From the NCBI RefSeq assembly GCF_014201115.1, contig NZ_JACHDO010000001.1:4712001-4776000 (forward strand): a DNA stretch of 64,000 nt, given 5' to 3'. Both the position numbers and the translations under genes were made by a program. Below are positions 52,612 to 62,000 of this stretch, piece after piece (the stretch's first letter is position 1; the number at the start of each line of letters is the position of its first letter). This DNA is from Nocardiopsis metallicus. GTDB lineage: Bacteria; Actinomycetota; Actinomycetes; Streptosporangiales; Streptosporangiaceae. The notes beneath the pieces were generated by a model. That model worked only from the letters and a program-made list of their open reading frames with translations. It made no database searches and was not told the origin of the DNA.

Positions 52612-53754
52612 ATGAAGCGGGAACTCTTCGACGCCGACCACGACCTCTTCCGCGAATCGGTGGCCGAGTTCCTCAAGAGGGACGTCGTCCCCTTCCACGA
52701 CCAGTGGGAGAAGGACGGGATCGTGCCCCGCGAGGTGTGGGTGAAGGCCGGTGAGGTCGGCCTCCTCGGCCACGGCGTCCCCGAGGAGTACGGGGGCACC
52801 GGGCTGTACGACTACCGGTACAACCAGATCGTCAACGAGGAGATCTGCCGGGCCCACGCCAGCGGCCTGGGCATCACCCTGCAGAACGACGTCATGGCGC
52901 CCTACATGGTGGGGCTGACCAGCGACGAGCAGAGGAAGCGCTGGCTGCCCGGCTTCGCCAGCGGCGAGCTCATCACCGCGATCGCCATGACCGAGCCCGG
53001 CACCGGCAGCGACCTCCAGGGGATCAAGACCTCGGCCGTGCGCGACGGCGACGAGTTCGTCATCAGCGGCAGCAAGACCTTCATCACCAACGGCATCAAC
53101 GCCGACCTGGTCATCGTGGTCTGCCAGACCGACCCCGAGGCCGGAGCGCAGGGCTTCTCCCTGGTCGCCGTGGAGCGCGGCGCCGCCGGCTTCGAGCGGG
53201 GCCGCAACCTCGACAAGATCGGCATGAAGGCCCAGGACACCGCGGAGCTGTTCTTCGACAACGTACGCGTGCCGGTCGCCAACCTGATCGGCACCGAGGG
53301 CCAGGGCTTCATCCACCTGCTGCAGAACCTGCCCCAGGAGCGGCTGTCCATCGCCACCTGCGCGGTTGCCTCGGCCGACTACATGCTCCAGCACACCATC
53401 GAGTACTGCCGGGAGCGCACCGCCTTCGGCCGCTCGATTGGGCGATTCCAGAACACCCGTTTCGTCCTGGCCGAGTTGGCCACCGAGGTGGACATGGGCC
53501 GCACCTACGTGGATCGGGCGGTTGAGCTGCTCAACAAGGGTGAACTGACCGTCGAGGACGCCGCCATGGCCAAGTGGTGGACCACCGAGATGTGCAACCG
53601 GGTGATGGACCGGTGCCTGCAGCTTCACGGCGGGTACGGGTACATGATGGAATACCCGGTGGCGCGGGCCTGGCAGGACACCCGAGTCCAGACGATCTAC
53701 GGTGGCACCACCGAGATCATGAAGGAGATCGTGGGCCGGGGCCTGGGCCTGTAA
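52612..53754 (+). CDS. Acyl-CoA dehydrogenase
   Basis: A 380-residue enzyme of normal length, ATG start with GGAGCAGAGC upstream. Family blocks are present: GVPEEYGGTGLYDYRY, TEPGTGSDLQGI, FITNG, and the C-terminal catalytic Glu region QTIYGGTTEIMKEIVGR. It introduces the first double bond of beta-oxidation with FAD. It shares an operator with the thiolase, so the two probably act in the same pathway. A small membrane protein follows 37 bases later. Confidence 0.95.
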   Translation: MKRELFDADHDLFRESVAEFLKRDVVPFHDQWEKDGIVPREVWVKAGEVGLLGHGVPEEYGGTGLYDYRYNQIVNEEICRAHASGLGITLQNDVMAPYMVGLTSDEQRKRWLPGFASGELITAIAMTEPGTGSDLQGIKTSAVRDGDEFVISGSKTFITNGINADLVIVVCQTDPEAGAQGFSLVAVERGAAGFERGRNLDKIGMKAQDTAELFFDNVRVPVANLIGTEGQGFIHLLQNLPQERLSIATCAVASADYMLQHTIEYCRERTAFGRSIGRFQNTRFVLAELATEVDMGRTYVDRAVELLNKGELTVEDAAMAKWWTTEMCNRVMDRCLQLHGGYGYMMEYPVARAWQDTRVQTIYGGTTEIMKEIVGRGLGL

Positions 53755-53791
53755 GTCCCCGTTGGACCCCCGAACCCCGAAGGGACCGGTC

Positions 53792-53959
53792 GTGAGCGGA
53801 TCGTGGGACGGCCTCATCGTGATGGGGCTGCTGGTGGTGCTGCTCGTCATCGCCGTGCGCAAGCTCCGACCCAGGATCCACATCCCCTGGGCGACCAGCG
53901 GCATCGTGGTGTTCTTCGTCTTCGTGTGCCTGCTGCTGTGGGCCAACTCCTACCGCTGA
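53792..53959 (+). CDS. Small two-helix membrane protein
   Basis: A 55-residue protein (GTG start; AAGGGAC upstream). Two hydrophobic helices (GLIVMGLLVVLLVIAV and TSGIVVFFVFVCLLLWA) flank a basic turn (RKLRPRIHI). No family recognised. It may be cotranscribed with the dehydrogenase. Confidence 0.6.
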   Translation: MSGSWDGLIVMGLLVVLLVIAVRKLRPRIHIPWATSGIVVFFVFVCLLLWANSYR

Positions 53960-54004
53960 GCCCGCGCCGCGGCCGCGCCCGAACCCGCCCGCGAAGCCAC
54001 ACCG

Positions 54005-54046
54005 AGGGCCCGCCGCTCCAGCACCTCGACTGGAGTGGCGGGCCCT
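54005..54046. terminator. Long hairpin after the small membrane protein
   Basis: AGGGCCCGCC-G-CTCCAG (54005-54021) pairs with CTGGAG-T-GGCGGGCCCT (54030-54046), with one internal mismatch and an 8-base loop, 45 bases past the stop. Confidence 0.8.
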
Positions 54047-54730
54047 GCGGCGTCCGGGGGGAAGCCGGGTCCGCCGGACGATCCAAAGGCGGGTGAGGAC
54101 CGTACGAGCGAGCCCGACCGCGGTGGTTCGACAGCGGTCAGGTGGGTGTTGCCAAAGGACACGTTCGACTATCGGCAAAGGAATTGTTCGCTATCCGAAC
54201 CGCCGCCGTGCGTGAAATTGTCACCGTCCGTGGCCAAACCGAAATCCGGGCACCTTTTCGGCACTCCCCGGAAGCCATTAACCAACGGGTTCGGTGCGGA
54301 CCCGGGAAATCGAACCCCGCGGCCCGGACGGGCGGATCTCCACCCCTGCGGACGCTCTGGCGGTACACTACATGCCCCTCAACGGAGCACAATCGTCGCC
54401 GGGAACCTCTTGGGACTTTGTTCCATGATGCGCCCCGGGAAGCCCGGAACAGCTTTCACTCCCCTGACGGACAATGCGCACACCACCATTCCTTGCGCCA
54501 GACAGACCCTTTACCAACAGATAAAGTAACCAGACGACTACAGACAAACAAGGAGGGCAGGGGGCATTTTTTTCACAGCCCGGAACAGGTTTGAGGCGAT
54601 ACGGTCCCCGACCAGCGCAGAAGGACCCCTACCGCAGATCAGGCAGGTGTGAATCTGACCTGTGCTCGGGGGCGTGCGGATCGGAGCCGTCCGGCTTCGA
54701 TGATCCGCTGGAGGAGCTGCCGGGCGCGCG

Positions 54731-54748
54731 GCGGGCCCCGAGGCCCGC
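54731..54748. terminator. Hairpin after the SpoIIE phosphatase gene
   Basis: GCGGGCC (54731-54737) and GGCCCGC (54742-54748) with a 4-base loop lie 53 bases past the stop of the leftward phosphatase gene. Confidence 0.5.
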
Positions 54749-54800
54749 ACGTGTACGAGGCGGCACGGACCGCGGTACGAAGACCCCCTACCGTGCCGGG

Positions 54801-57098
54801 CTACTCCTCGTCGTCCTTCTCCGCCTCCTCGACCTCGATCTCGGCCTCTTCGTCGGCGTGCATCGGCATCTCGAACCAGACGGCCTTGCCGTCCGGGGTG
54901 GGCCGCGATCCCCAGCGGCTGGCCAGCTGCTCGACCAGGTACAGCCCGCGGCCGCCCTCGTCGTCCGCGGCGGCGCTACGGATCCGCGGCAGGCGCAGGT
55001 CGTGGTCGAAGACCTCCACCCACACGGCGTTGGCACCGCGCCGCAGTCGGAGCAGGAACTCCTTCTCACCGGGGTTGTCGGTGGACTCGTCCTCCTCGGC
55101 GACCGCCTCCAGCAGATCGCTCCAGTCCTCGTCGAACTCGTCGACCATCCCGCCCGAGTCGAGCGGGGTCTCCGAGTCCAGGACGCCGCCGCCGGTGAAC
55201 TCGCGGTGCACCGGGTGCGGGGTGGCGTGGATGACCACGTTGGTGACGATCTCCGAGACCAGCAGGCAGGCGAGTTCGGCCTGGTCTCGGTCGACCCCCC
55301 ACTCCTTGAAGGTGTCGGCCGCCAGGTGTCGGGCGGCGCCCACGGTGGAGGCCTCCGAGGGGAACCAGCCCTCGCGCAGCGCCAGTTCCTCGGAGTGGGT
55401 GCGCACGACCAGCAGAGCGGTGTCGTCGTCCAGCTCGCCGGGCACGCTGTGCACGGCGACCTCGGCGATCTGCTCCACGTCCTTGTCGGCGACCTCGGCG
55501 ACGCGCTCGGTCATCCGCTCCAGGGCGCGCTCCGGATCGGCCTTGCCGCCGACCGGACGCCGGTCCACCAGGCCGTCGGTGTACATGACCAGGGTGGCGC
55601 CCAGCGGCAGGCGCAGGTTGGCCTGGTGGTAGACGATGCCCTCGCCCGAGCCGCCCTTGGCGCGCACGCCCAGCATGCGGTCGGTGACCTCCAGGTCGAG
55701 GGCCTCGACCGAGTCGGAGGTGATCAGCAGCGGGGAGGCGTGCCCGGCGTTGGCGTAGGAGAGCTCGCGCGACCAGGCGTCGTAGACCATGTACAGGCAG
55801 CTCACGCTGGGGATCCAGACACCGCCGTTGCCGTCGGGGGTGCCGAGCTGGCGCACCCACTCGTCGAGTTCGCGCAGGATGTCCGCGGGTTCCCTGTCGG
55901 CCTGGGCGAAGGCGCGCAGCGCGGCGCGCAGCTGGCCCATGACAGCGGCGGCGTGCGGGCCCCGGCCCTCGACGTCGCCGATGACCAGACCGACGCGCCC
56001 GGCCGAGAGCGGGATGGCGTCGTAGAAGTCGCCGCCGACCTGGGTCTGGACGCCGTGCCCGTGCGCCTGGAGCGGCCCGGCGGGCAGGTAGCGGTGGGCG
56101 AGGGTGAGTCCGTCCAGCGGCGGGAAGTGGCTGGGCAGCAGGCTGTTCTGGAAAGCGAGCGCGGTGCTGCGCTCCTCCTCGAACAGCCGGGCGTTGTCGA
56201 TGGCCAGCGCGACCCGGGAGGCGATGGCGCCGACCAGGTCCCGGTCGAAGCCGCCGTAGCTGCTCTTCTGGCGCGGGGAGAGCCCGGAGAGGGCGAGGGT
56301 GAGCACCCCGAGGACCTCGCCGCGGGCCCGCAGCGGGGCGGCGATGGCGGAGGTGACGCCGACCTGGCGGGAGACCCGGTCGGAGCGGTCGTTGGGTGAG
56401 TTCTCGAAGAGGTAGTCGCTACTGACCACGGTCTCCAGTCGGCGCATCGCCTGGGTGACGAAGTGGCGTTCGGGGTAGCGGACCTCGTCGCCGACGTCGA
56501 ACCAGCTGTCCGCGGGCGGGCTCCAGCCCTCGGCGTGCACGGAGACCTGTCTGACCAGGCGGTCGTGGTCGTAGAGGTCGATGAAACAGTGGTCGGCGAA
56601 CTGCGGCACCAGGATCCCGGCCACGCCCTTGACCGTGGAGTCGAACTCCAGCGAGCTGGCCAGGCGGCTGCCGATGCGTTCGAGCAGGCCGTACTGTTCC
56701 TCGACCCGCCCGCTGCGCAGGGCCTCGCGGGCGATCAGGGTGATGCCGTCGATCTCACCGGAGTCGTCGCGCATGGGCACCGCCTGGGCCCGCACGTGGA
56801 TCCAGGTGGAGTCGCCCTTGAGCACGGCGAACGTGCCCTCCCACGGCTCGCCGCGCAGGACGCGGCGGGCCAGTTGGGAGGCGTGTTCGCGGTCGGACTC
56901 GTGGATGCCGATGTCCAGCAAGGACAGGCCGACGTAGTCACGCCCGCCGACGAACCCGAACAGCTCGCGGGCGTACGGGTTCCAGTAGCGAAGGAGACTG
57001 AACCGGTCGATGACGACGATGGCGATCTGGGCCTGGTCTACGACCTCGGCCGTGGCGAGCGCGTCGCTCTCCCGGAAGGGCTCACCCCACCGTGTCAT
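54801..57098 (-). CDS. PAS-GAF-SpoIIE phosphatase with HATPase domain
   Basis: A 765-residue multi-domain regulator, ATG start. Residues about 15-130 are a PAS domain (VVIDRFSLLRYWNPYARELFGF), 140-320 a GAF domain, and 330-560 a PP2C-type SpoIIE phosphatase (QVGGDFYDAIPL, IGDVEGRGPHAA, YANAGHASPLL, DDDTALLVV). Residues 580-760 are a GHKL ATPase with ELACLLVSEIVTNVVIHA and GGRGLYLVE. The chain ends in an acidic tail. Such proteins sense a signal and dephosphorylate anti-anti-sigma factors to activate an alternative sigma factor; the STAS protein at 32.9 kb is a possible target. Confidence 0.94.
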   Translation of the reverse strand: MTRWGEPFRESDALATAEVVDQAQIAIVVIDRFSLLRYWNPYARELFGFVGGRDYVGLSLLDIGIHESDREHASQLARRVLRGEPWEGTFAVLKGDSTWIHVRAQAVPMRDDSGEIDGITLIAREALRSGRVEEQYGLLERIGSRLASSLEFDSTVKGVAGILVPQFADHCFIDLYDHDRLVRQVSVHAEGWSPPADSWFDVGDEVRYPERHFVTQAMRRLETVVSSDYLFENSPNDRSDRVSRQVGVTSAIAAPLRARGEVLGVLTLALSGLSPRQKSSYGGFDRDLVGAIASRVALAIDNARLFEEERSTALAFQNSLLPSHFPPLDGLTLAHRYLPAGPLQAHGHGVQTQVGGDFYDAIPLSAGRVGLVIGDVEGRGPHAAAVMGQLRAALRAFAQADREPADILRELDEWVRQLGTPDGNGGVWIPSVSCLYMVYDAWSRELSYANAGHASPLLITSDSVEALDLEVTDRMLGVRAKGGSGEGIVYHQANLRLPLGATLVMYTDGLVDRRPVGGKADPERALERMTERVAEVADKDVEQIAEVAVHSVPGELDDDTALLVVRTHSEELALREGWFPSEASTVGAARHLAADTFKEWGVDRDQAELACLLVSEIVTNVVIHATPHPVHREFTGGGVLDSETPLDSGGMVDEFDEDWSDLLEAVAEEDESTDNPGEKEFLLRLRRGANAVWVEVFDHDLRLPRIRSAAADDEGGRGLYLVEQLASRWGSRPTPDGKAVWFEMPMHADEEAEIEVEEAEKDDEE

Positions 57099-57250
57099 CT
57101 AGCCGCCACCTCGCCGTCATGAGCTGCACACATGCCCGCTCCGGGTCCCCCGAACGACCGCACCTTGGGGCGAGCGTAGCAACACCGTCAACGTTCCCGC
57201 AGCGCAATGAGACAATCCCGATGAGCAACCAATCAACGTGTATGGACGTT

Positions 57251-57949
57251 TCACGGCTTGGCGACGAAGATGTGCCCGGCCACGCCAGCGGGGAGCTCGG
57301 TGTCCTCGCCCTCGCCGATGACGCGCACTCCGTCGTCCGAAGCCCGGAGTACTACTTCCTGCCCCGGTTGTACCCCGGATTTGCGCAAGGTGAGCATGAC
57401 GTCGGCATCCGGCTGGAGTTGTTCACTGATGCGACGCACGGTGACTGTGGTCTCCGTGCTGGAGGCCGCGTCGATCATCGGGACGATGGAGTCGTCGGTG
57501 AACGGCTCAGGGGCGTAACCCTCCAGGCCGAGCTCCTCCAGGCCGGGGATCGGGTTGCCGTGCGGGCACACCGAGGGGGCGTTGAGCAGCGTCACCAGAC
57601 GCTCCTCCACGGCCTCGGAGATGACGTGCTCCCAGCGGCAGGCCTCGATGTGGACGTCCTCCCAGGGCAGCCCGATGACGTCGACGAGCAGGCGCTCGGC
57701 GAGCCGGTGCTTGCGCATGACGTGGGTGGCCAGCCTGCGACCCTCGGCGGTCATCACCAGGTGGCGGTCGTTCTCGACCTTCAGCAGGCCGTCACGCTCC
57801 ATGCGGGCGACGGTCTGGCTCACCGTGGGCCCGCTCTGGTGCAGGCGCTCGGCGATCCTGGCCCGAAGCGGGACGATGCCCTCCTCTTCGAGCTCGAAGA
57901 CCGTACGGAGGTACATCTCCGTGGTGTCGATCAGCCCGTGTGCGGTCAA
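57251..57949 (-). CDS. ideR: Iron-dependent repressor, IdeR/DtxR family
   Basis: A 232-residue protein; TTG start with a GGGAGGGGAG ribosome site. It is close to mycobacterial IdeR throughout: LIDTTEMYLRTVFELEEEG, ARIAERLHQSGPTVSQTVARMERDGLL (helix-turn-helix), HVMRKHRLAERLLVDVIGLPWE, and VHIEACRWEHV with the metal-site Cys and His. A C-terminal SH3-like domain (residues about 150-230) is present. It represses iron uptake and activates storage when iron is plentiful. Confidence 0.95.
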   Translation of the reverse strand: MTAHGLIDTTEMYLRTVFELEEEGIVPLRARIAERLHQSGPTVSQTVARMERDGLLKVENDRHLVMTAEGRRLATHVMRKHRLAERLLVDVIGLPWEDVHIEACRWEHVISEAVEERLVTLLNAPSVCPHGNPIPGLEELGLEGYAPEPFTDDSIVPMIDAASSTETTVTVRRISEQLQPDADVMLTLRKSGVQPGQEVVLRASDDGVRVIGEGEDTELPAGVAGHIFVAKP

Positions 57950-58391
57950 GACTCCCCTCCCAAGGCTCTGCGCCCGACGCGCGGTCACGTGCGGGCACGG
58001 CAGGTCTCTCACAACACAGGCCGGGACCACGTGATTCCCTGGGGCCGAGTGGGGACCGGGGCGTCCGCAGGACCGCGGGAGCGACCACCGATTCGTCAAG
58101 CATATCGTGACGCGCCGGGCATGGATTTCGGCGCTGTCTCACTATACGGACACAAGCGGTCCGCGCGCCCCGGAGCCGTCAAGGGTCCGAGGTCACAGGC
58201 CTACAGGCTAGCTGGTTGAAACGTGAAGTATCCGAAAGACCCTTGCGGGAGCCCCCCAGAGACCCCATGACCTCCCGAACTCACGTACGACGCGACCAAC
58301 ATCACCCGGGGTCGGGGCGCGGATTCATCGGATCGTCCGTTGACGGCCCTCCCGAGCGGCGCTCGGCAGCGTCCTCGGGGAGCGGGGCCTC
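57950..58391. other. 442-base gap between ideR and pdxH
   Basis: It contains the ideR promoter region and the 3' flank of pdxH. A CCGAGCG/CGCTCGG inverted repeat at 58352-58366 may end pdxH. No gene is supported in the remainder. Confidence 0.5.
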
Positions 58392-59057
58392 TCAAGGTGC
58401 GAGGCGTTCGATCTCCCACTCGCCCTCGGTGTCGAGCCACAGGTAGCGGAAGCGGTCGTGCATGCGGTCCTCGCCGCCCTGCCAGAACTCCACCTCCTGC
58501 GGGACCAGCCGGAAACCGCCCCAGTAGGCGGGCCTGGGAACGGCCTCGTCCGCGCGCCACACCGAGTCGAACTCGTGGAAGAGGCGGTCCAGCTCGGTCC
58601 GGTCGGCCACCGGCTGGGACTGCCGCTCACTGGCCCAGGCGCCCAGCTGGGAGCCGCGCGGGCGGGAGGCGAAGTAGAGGTCGTTCTCCTCGTCGCTGAG
58701 CCGCTCCACCCGGCCGGCGATCAGGACCTGCCGCCGGATCGCGTGCCAGGGGAAGACCAGGCAGGCACGCGGGTCGGCGTCCAGGGCCTGCCCCTTGCGC
58801 GAGGTGTAGTTGGTGAAGAAGCGCAAGCCGGAGCGGTCGTAGCCCTTCATCAGCACCGTGCGCGAACGGGGCATACCGGAGGGCTCCACCGACGACAGCA
58901 CCATGGCGTTGGGTTCGGCGAGACCGGAGTCGTAGGCCTCGCCGAACCACAGATGGAACTGCGTCATCGGGTGCTCGGCCAGGGCCGAGCGGCGCAGAGG
59001 TTCGCCCGTGTACGGTTTCCGCAGTTCGGCAGGGTTCTGGTGGTCCACACGACGCAT
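58392..59057 (-). CDS. pdxH: Pyridoxamine 5'-phosphate oxidase
   Basis: A 221-residue enzyme with ATG start. It has the FMN-binding fold and family blocks: EPNAMVLSSVEPSGMPRSRTVLMKGYDRSGLRFFTNYTSRKG, ASRPRGSQLGAWASERQSQPV, and the end motif WGGFRLVPQEVEFWQGGEDRMHDRFRY with WEIERLAP at the terminus. It makes pyridoxal 5'-phosphate, the cofactor needed by KamA and SerC among others. It is monocistronic and lies 16 bases downstream of the large receptor-like gene's end. Confidence 0.97.
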   Translation of the reverse strand: MRRVDHQNPAELRKPYTGEPLRRSALAEHPMTQFHLWFGEAYDSGLAEPNAMVLSSVEPSGMPRSRTVLMKGYDRSGLRFFTNYTSRKGQALDADPRACLVFPWHAIRRQVLIAGRVERLSDEENDLYFASRPRGSQLGAWASERQSQPVADRTELDRLFHEFDSVWRADEAVPRPAYWGGFRLVPQEVEFWQGGEDRMHDRFRYLWLDTEGEWEIERLAP

Positions 59058-59073
59058 ACTCTCACGCGGGCGC

Positions 59074-62000
59074 TCACCGGTCTCCGGAGACCACGGGCAG
59101 ACACTGCTCCCCGGGTTCCACGGTGTTGGCGTTGCGCATTCCGCACCTTTGGATGACGTGCTGGCGCTGTCGGCCGTCGGTCTCGGGGTTGACCACTTCC
59201 GGGCCCACCAGCACCAGCTGCACCATGCGGCCGTCGAACCAGTTGCCGTCGTTCTCGGCGTCGAAGGCGATGTAGCCGGAGACCCCGGTGAGGTTGCGGG
59301 TGCCCTTGACCCTGCCGTGCAGCAGGTCGCGCTGCTCCTCGTACTGCTCCTGGGTGCGAAGGTAGGGGTGCCGGTCCAGGCCGATCCAGCGCAGCGGGTT
59401 CCTGGCCGAGAGCTCCTCCCTGCTCAGCCCGGTGACGGGCAGCGCCTCGGAGACCACTAGGAGGGCGTCGCTGGCCACGGCGGCGTGCGCGATGGAGGGC
59501 AGGTCCTTCTTGGGCGCCAGGCTCACGTCACCGTCCTCGTCCTCCTCCGCGTACAGGTCCCGCAGCAGGGAGTTGACGTCGTCATAGAACCCCTGGTCGC
59601 TGCCGCCCGCGTCGTCACCGGTCCCGCCCTGTGCGCCCCAGGGGCCGCTGGGCGCCAGCGGCGTGTAGAACACCGAGTGGTGCGCGGCGTTGCTGCCGAT
59701 GAGCCCCTCCTCGTCGGAGACGAACTTGGAGATGTCGTCACCGCCGAGGATGGTCATGTGCCCGCCGACGCAGTCCTCGCCGCCGGTCCGGATGAACCGG
59801 CGGTAGAACTCGGTGAAGTCGGCGGAACGGCCCGCGTAGTAGAGCAGGTCCGGCGGGTTCTCGTGGGTGCACAGGCGTTCCAGCTGCTCGGCGTAGGTGG
59901 TGTCGGTCTCCAGGTCGCCGCTCTGGTAGAGCAGCACCCCCTGGCCGTCGTACTCCCCGCGGTCGAGCTCCCCGGCTCCCTCCCACACCTGTCCGCCGCG
60001 CGCCTGGAAGGCCGCGATGAACTCCCGGGCCAGGTGCGGGCCGTACTGCTCGTGCTCCCCGCCCTCGGCGTCGGTCTGGCCGCTGGCGATCGCCACGGCG
60101 GTCTCGTGCGGCTCCAGCCCGTGCTCCACCCCGTCGGCTCCGCTCCAGGCCACCCCGTGCCGGGCCCAGTGGGCGGCCTGCACGGCGATCCGGCTGTTGG
60201 CCGGGGAGATCGGGAAGTAGAACTCGCTGTGTTCGCGGGCGCCGTACTGGGCGACGTCGTCGAAGGTGGCGGTGGTGCCCACCATGGCGAGCGAGGCCTC
60301 ACCGACCCTCTGGATGGCGCGGCTGTTGGGCACGACGCTGTGGCCGAACCCGACCGCGGCGATCGGCCGGTCCATCCCGAGCCTCTCGTCACCCGCGCGG
60401 TCCACGATCTCCTGCGCGGCCACCAGGGAGTGTTCCCAGCCCTGGCCCGCGTTACCGATGAGCAGCTTGATCCTGGGGTGCCTGGCGTCCTTGATCCGGT
60501 TGTGCTCACGCTGCTGGTAGGCGAGCCCCAGGAGTTCGCCCTGGGCACCGGCGAGGGAGGGGTCCTCGGGGTCGGCGACGTCCATCTCGGCGAGGTGGGC
60601 GATGGTGACGTAGGGGTCTCCGCTCGCGTCGACTGCCCGGTTCTGTTCGTGGATGAGCTCGGTGGCCTCGGCCAGGCGTTCGTGGAACACGAAGTCGCCG
60701 AAGGTGACGCCGACGCACTGGTCGCCGACCCTGGTGATGCCCGCGGGCTGCCAGACCCCCTCCTGGACACAGGGGTTGCGCGCCTGCGCCACCGTGGGCA
60801 GGAAGACCATCCCGAACAGGACCAGCACCGCGGTCGTTCCCGCCGCACCGGCGGCCCACGCCCCGGCGAGGGTCGGCCCGTTCAGCACCCACTCGGGGGT
60901 CCCGCGCCGCGTGTGCCCCCGGCCGTCCCCGGGCAGCGGTCCGACGTACTGGGTGATGACGCGCTCAGCGCCGAGCACTCCGGACAGGTACCGCCTCAGG
61001 GTCCACTCCCGGACCGGTGAGGACGTCTCCTCCCCGCCTTCAACGCTCGCGGTACCGGTGAGCTCGGGCAGCTTCCCGTTACGCGCGGCGTCGATGGAGC
61101 CGTCCACCAGCGGCGGGAGTTCGGAGTCGCGTACCTGGACCAGGAGCAGGGGGTCGGGGAAGGCCCGGCGCAGGCGCTCCGACTCGATCAGCCAGACCAG
61201 GTAGCGGCCGACCCGGTCCAGGCGCCGCTGGTCGTAGACGAGCACCGGCCTGGCCCCCGTCCGACGGCGCAGGCCTCGACGTCCTGCCCCGTAGGCCCGG
61301 TGGAGGTCGTCCAACAGAGCGTTGACCGCGATCTTGTGGGTACCGGGCGGACCTCCCGGTCCGTTGATCCGAGCTTGGTCCTGCTCGGGGTTGTTGAGCT
61401 GGTTGAGGAGGTGGACACCGCGCGCGCGGTGGCGGCCCATGAAGCCCTGGTCGGCGCTGCTCTCGAAGCCGTCCCGGCCCTGCTGGTCCAGGAGGTAACG
61501 GTGGTGGTGCAGCCAAAGGTAGGGGCGCCAGGGGAGGAAGAAGAAGAACACGGTAAGCAGGTAGACGGTGACCAGCAGCGCGCCGACCAGGACGGAGACC
61601 AGCTCGTTGACCTGCTGGGCGGCCAGTCCCACGAAGGCGAAGGTGAAGGGGGCGGCCGCGACCACCAGGGAGACGACGAAGGCCAGCGGGGTGAGGACCT
61701 TCTCGTCGAGGAAGCCGAAGGTGGCTTTCCCCGAGGCCAGGGTGACCAGGCGGGAGGTTCTGGCCGCGCTGCTGGCGAGGTTGCGCCAGTAGACCACGAA
61801 GCGGCTGCGGGCCAGTTCCCACCGGCCGGGCGCCACCGCGGACCCCGGCTCGTCGGCGGCCCGGCTCGCGCGTTCCACGAGGTCGTCCCGACGCCTGCGC
61901 GCGCTCTCCAGCCTGACCCGACGCAGTGCGTTGATGACCGCTGCCTGCGCCTCACTGGTGTTCGGGAGGGTGCCGTGCTCGGGGGCGGTCTCCCCCTCCG

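Larger units (their letters stand above)
53960..54800. other. 841-base gap between converging genes
   Basis: Hairpins lie near both ends (54005-54046 and 54731-54748). The central part, about 54130-54620, is distinctly less G+C-rich, has no ribosome-site-led frame of the usual codon bias and no recognised RNA gene. It is long for a convergent gap. Confidence 0.5.

Noticed and set aside
54290..54340. Second T-arm-like sequence in the low-G+C gap
   Set aside because: TCGAACCCC-like bases occur, but the arms would need a wobble at the conserved closing pair and no cloverleaf can be drawn.
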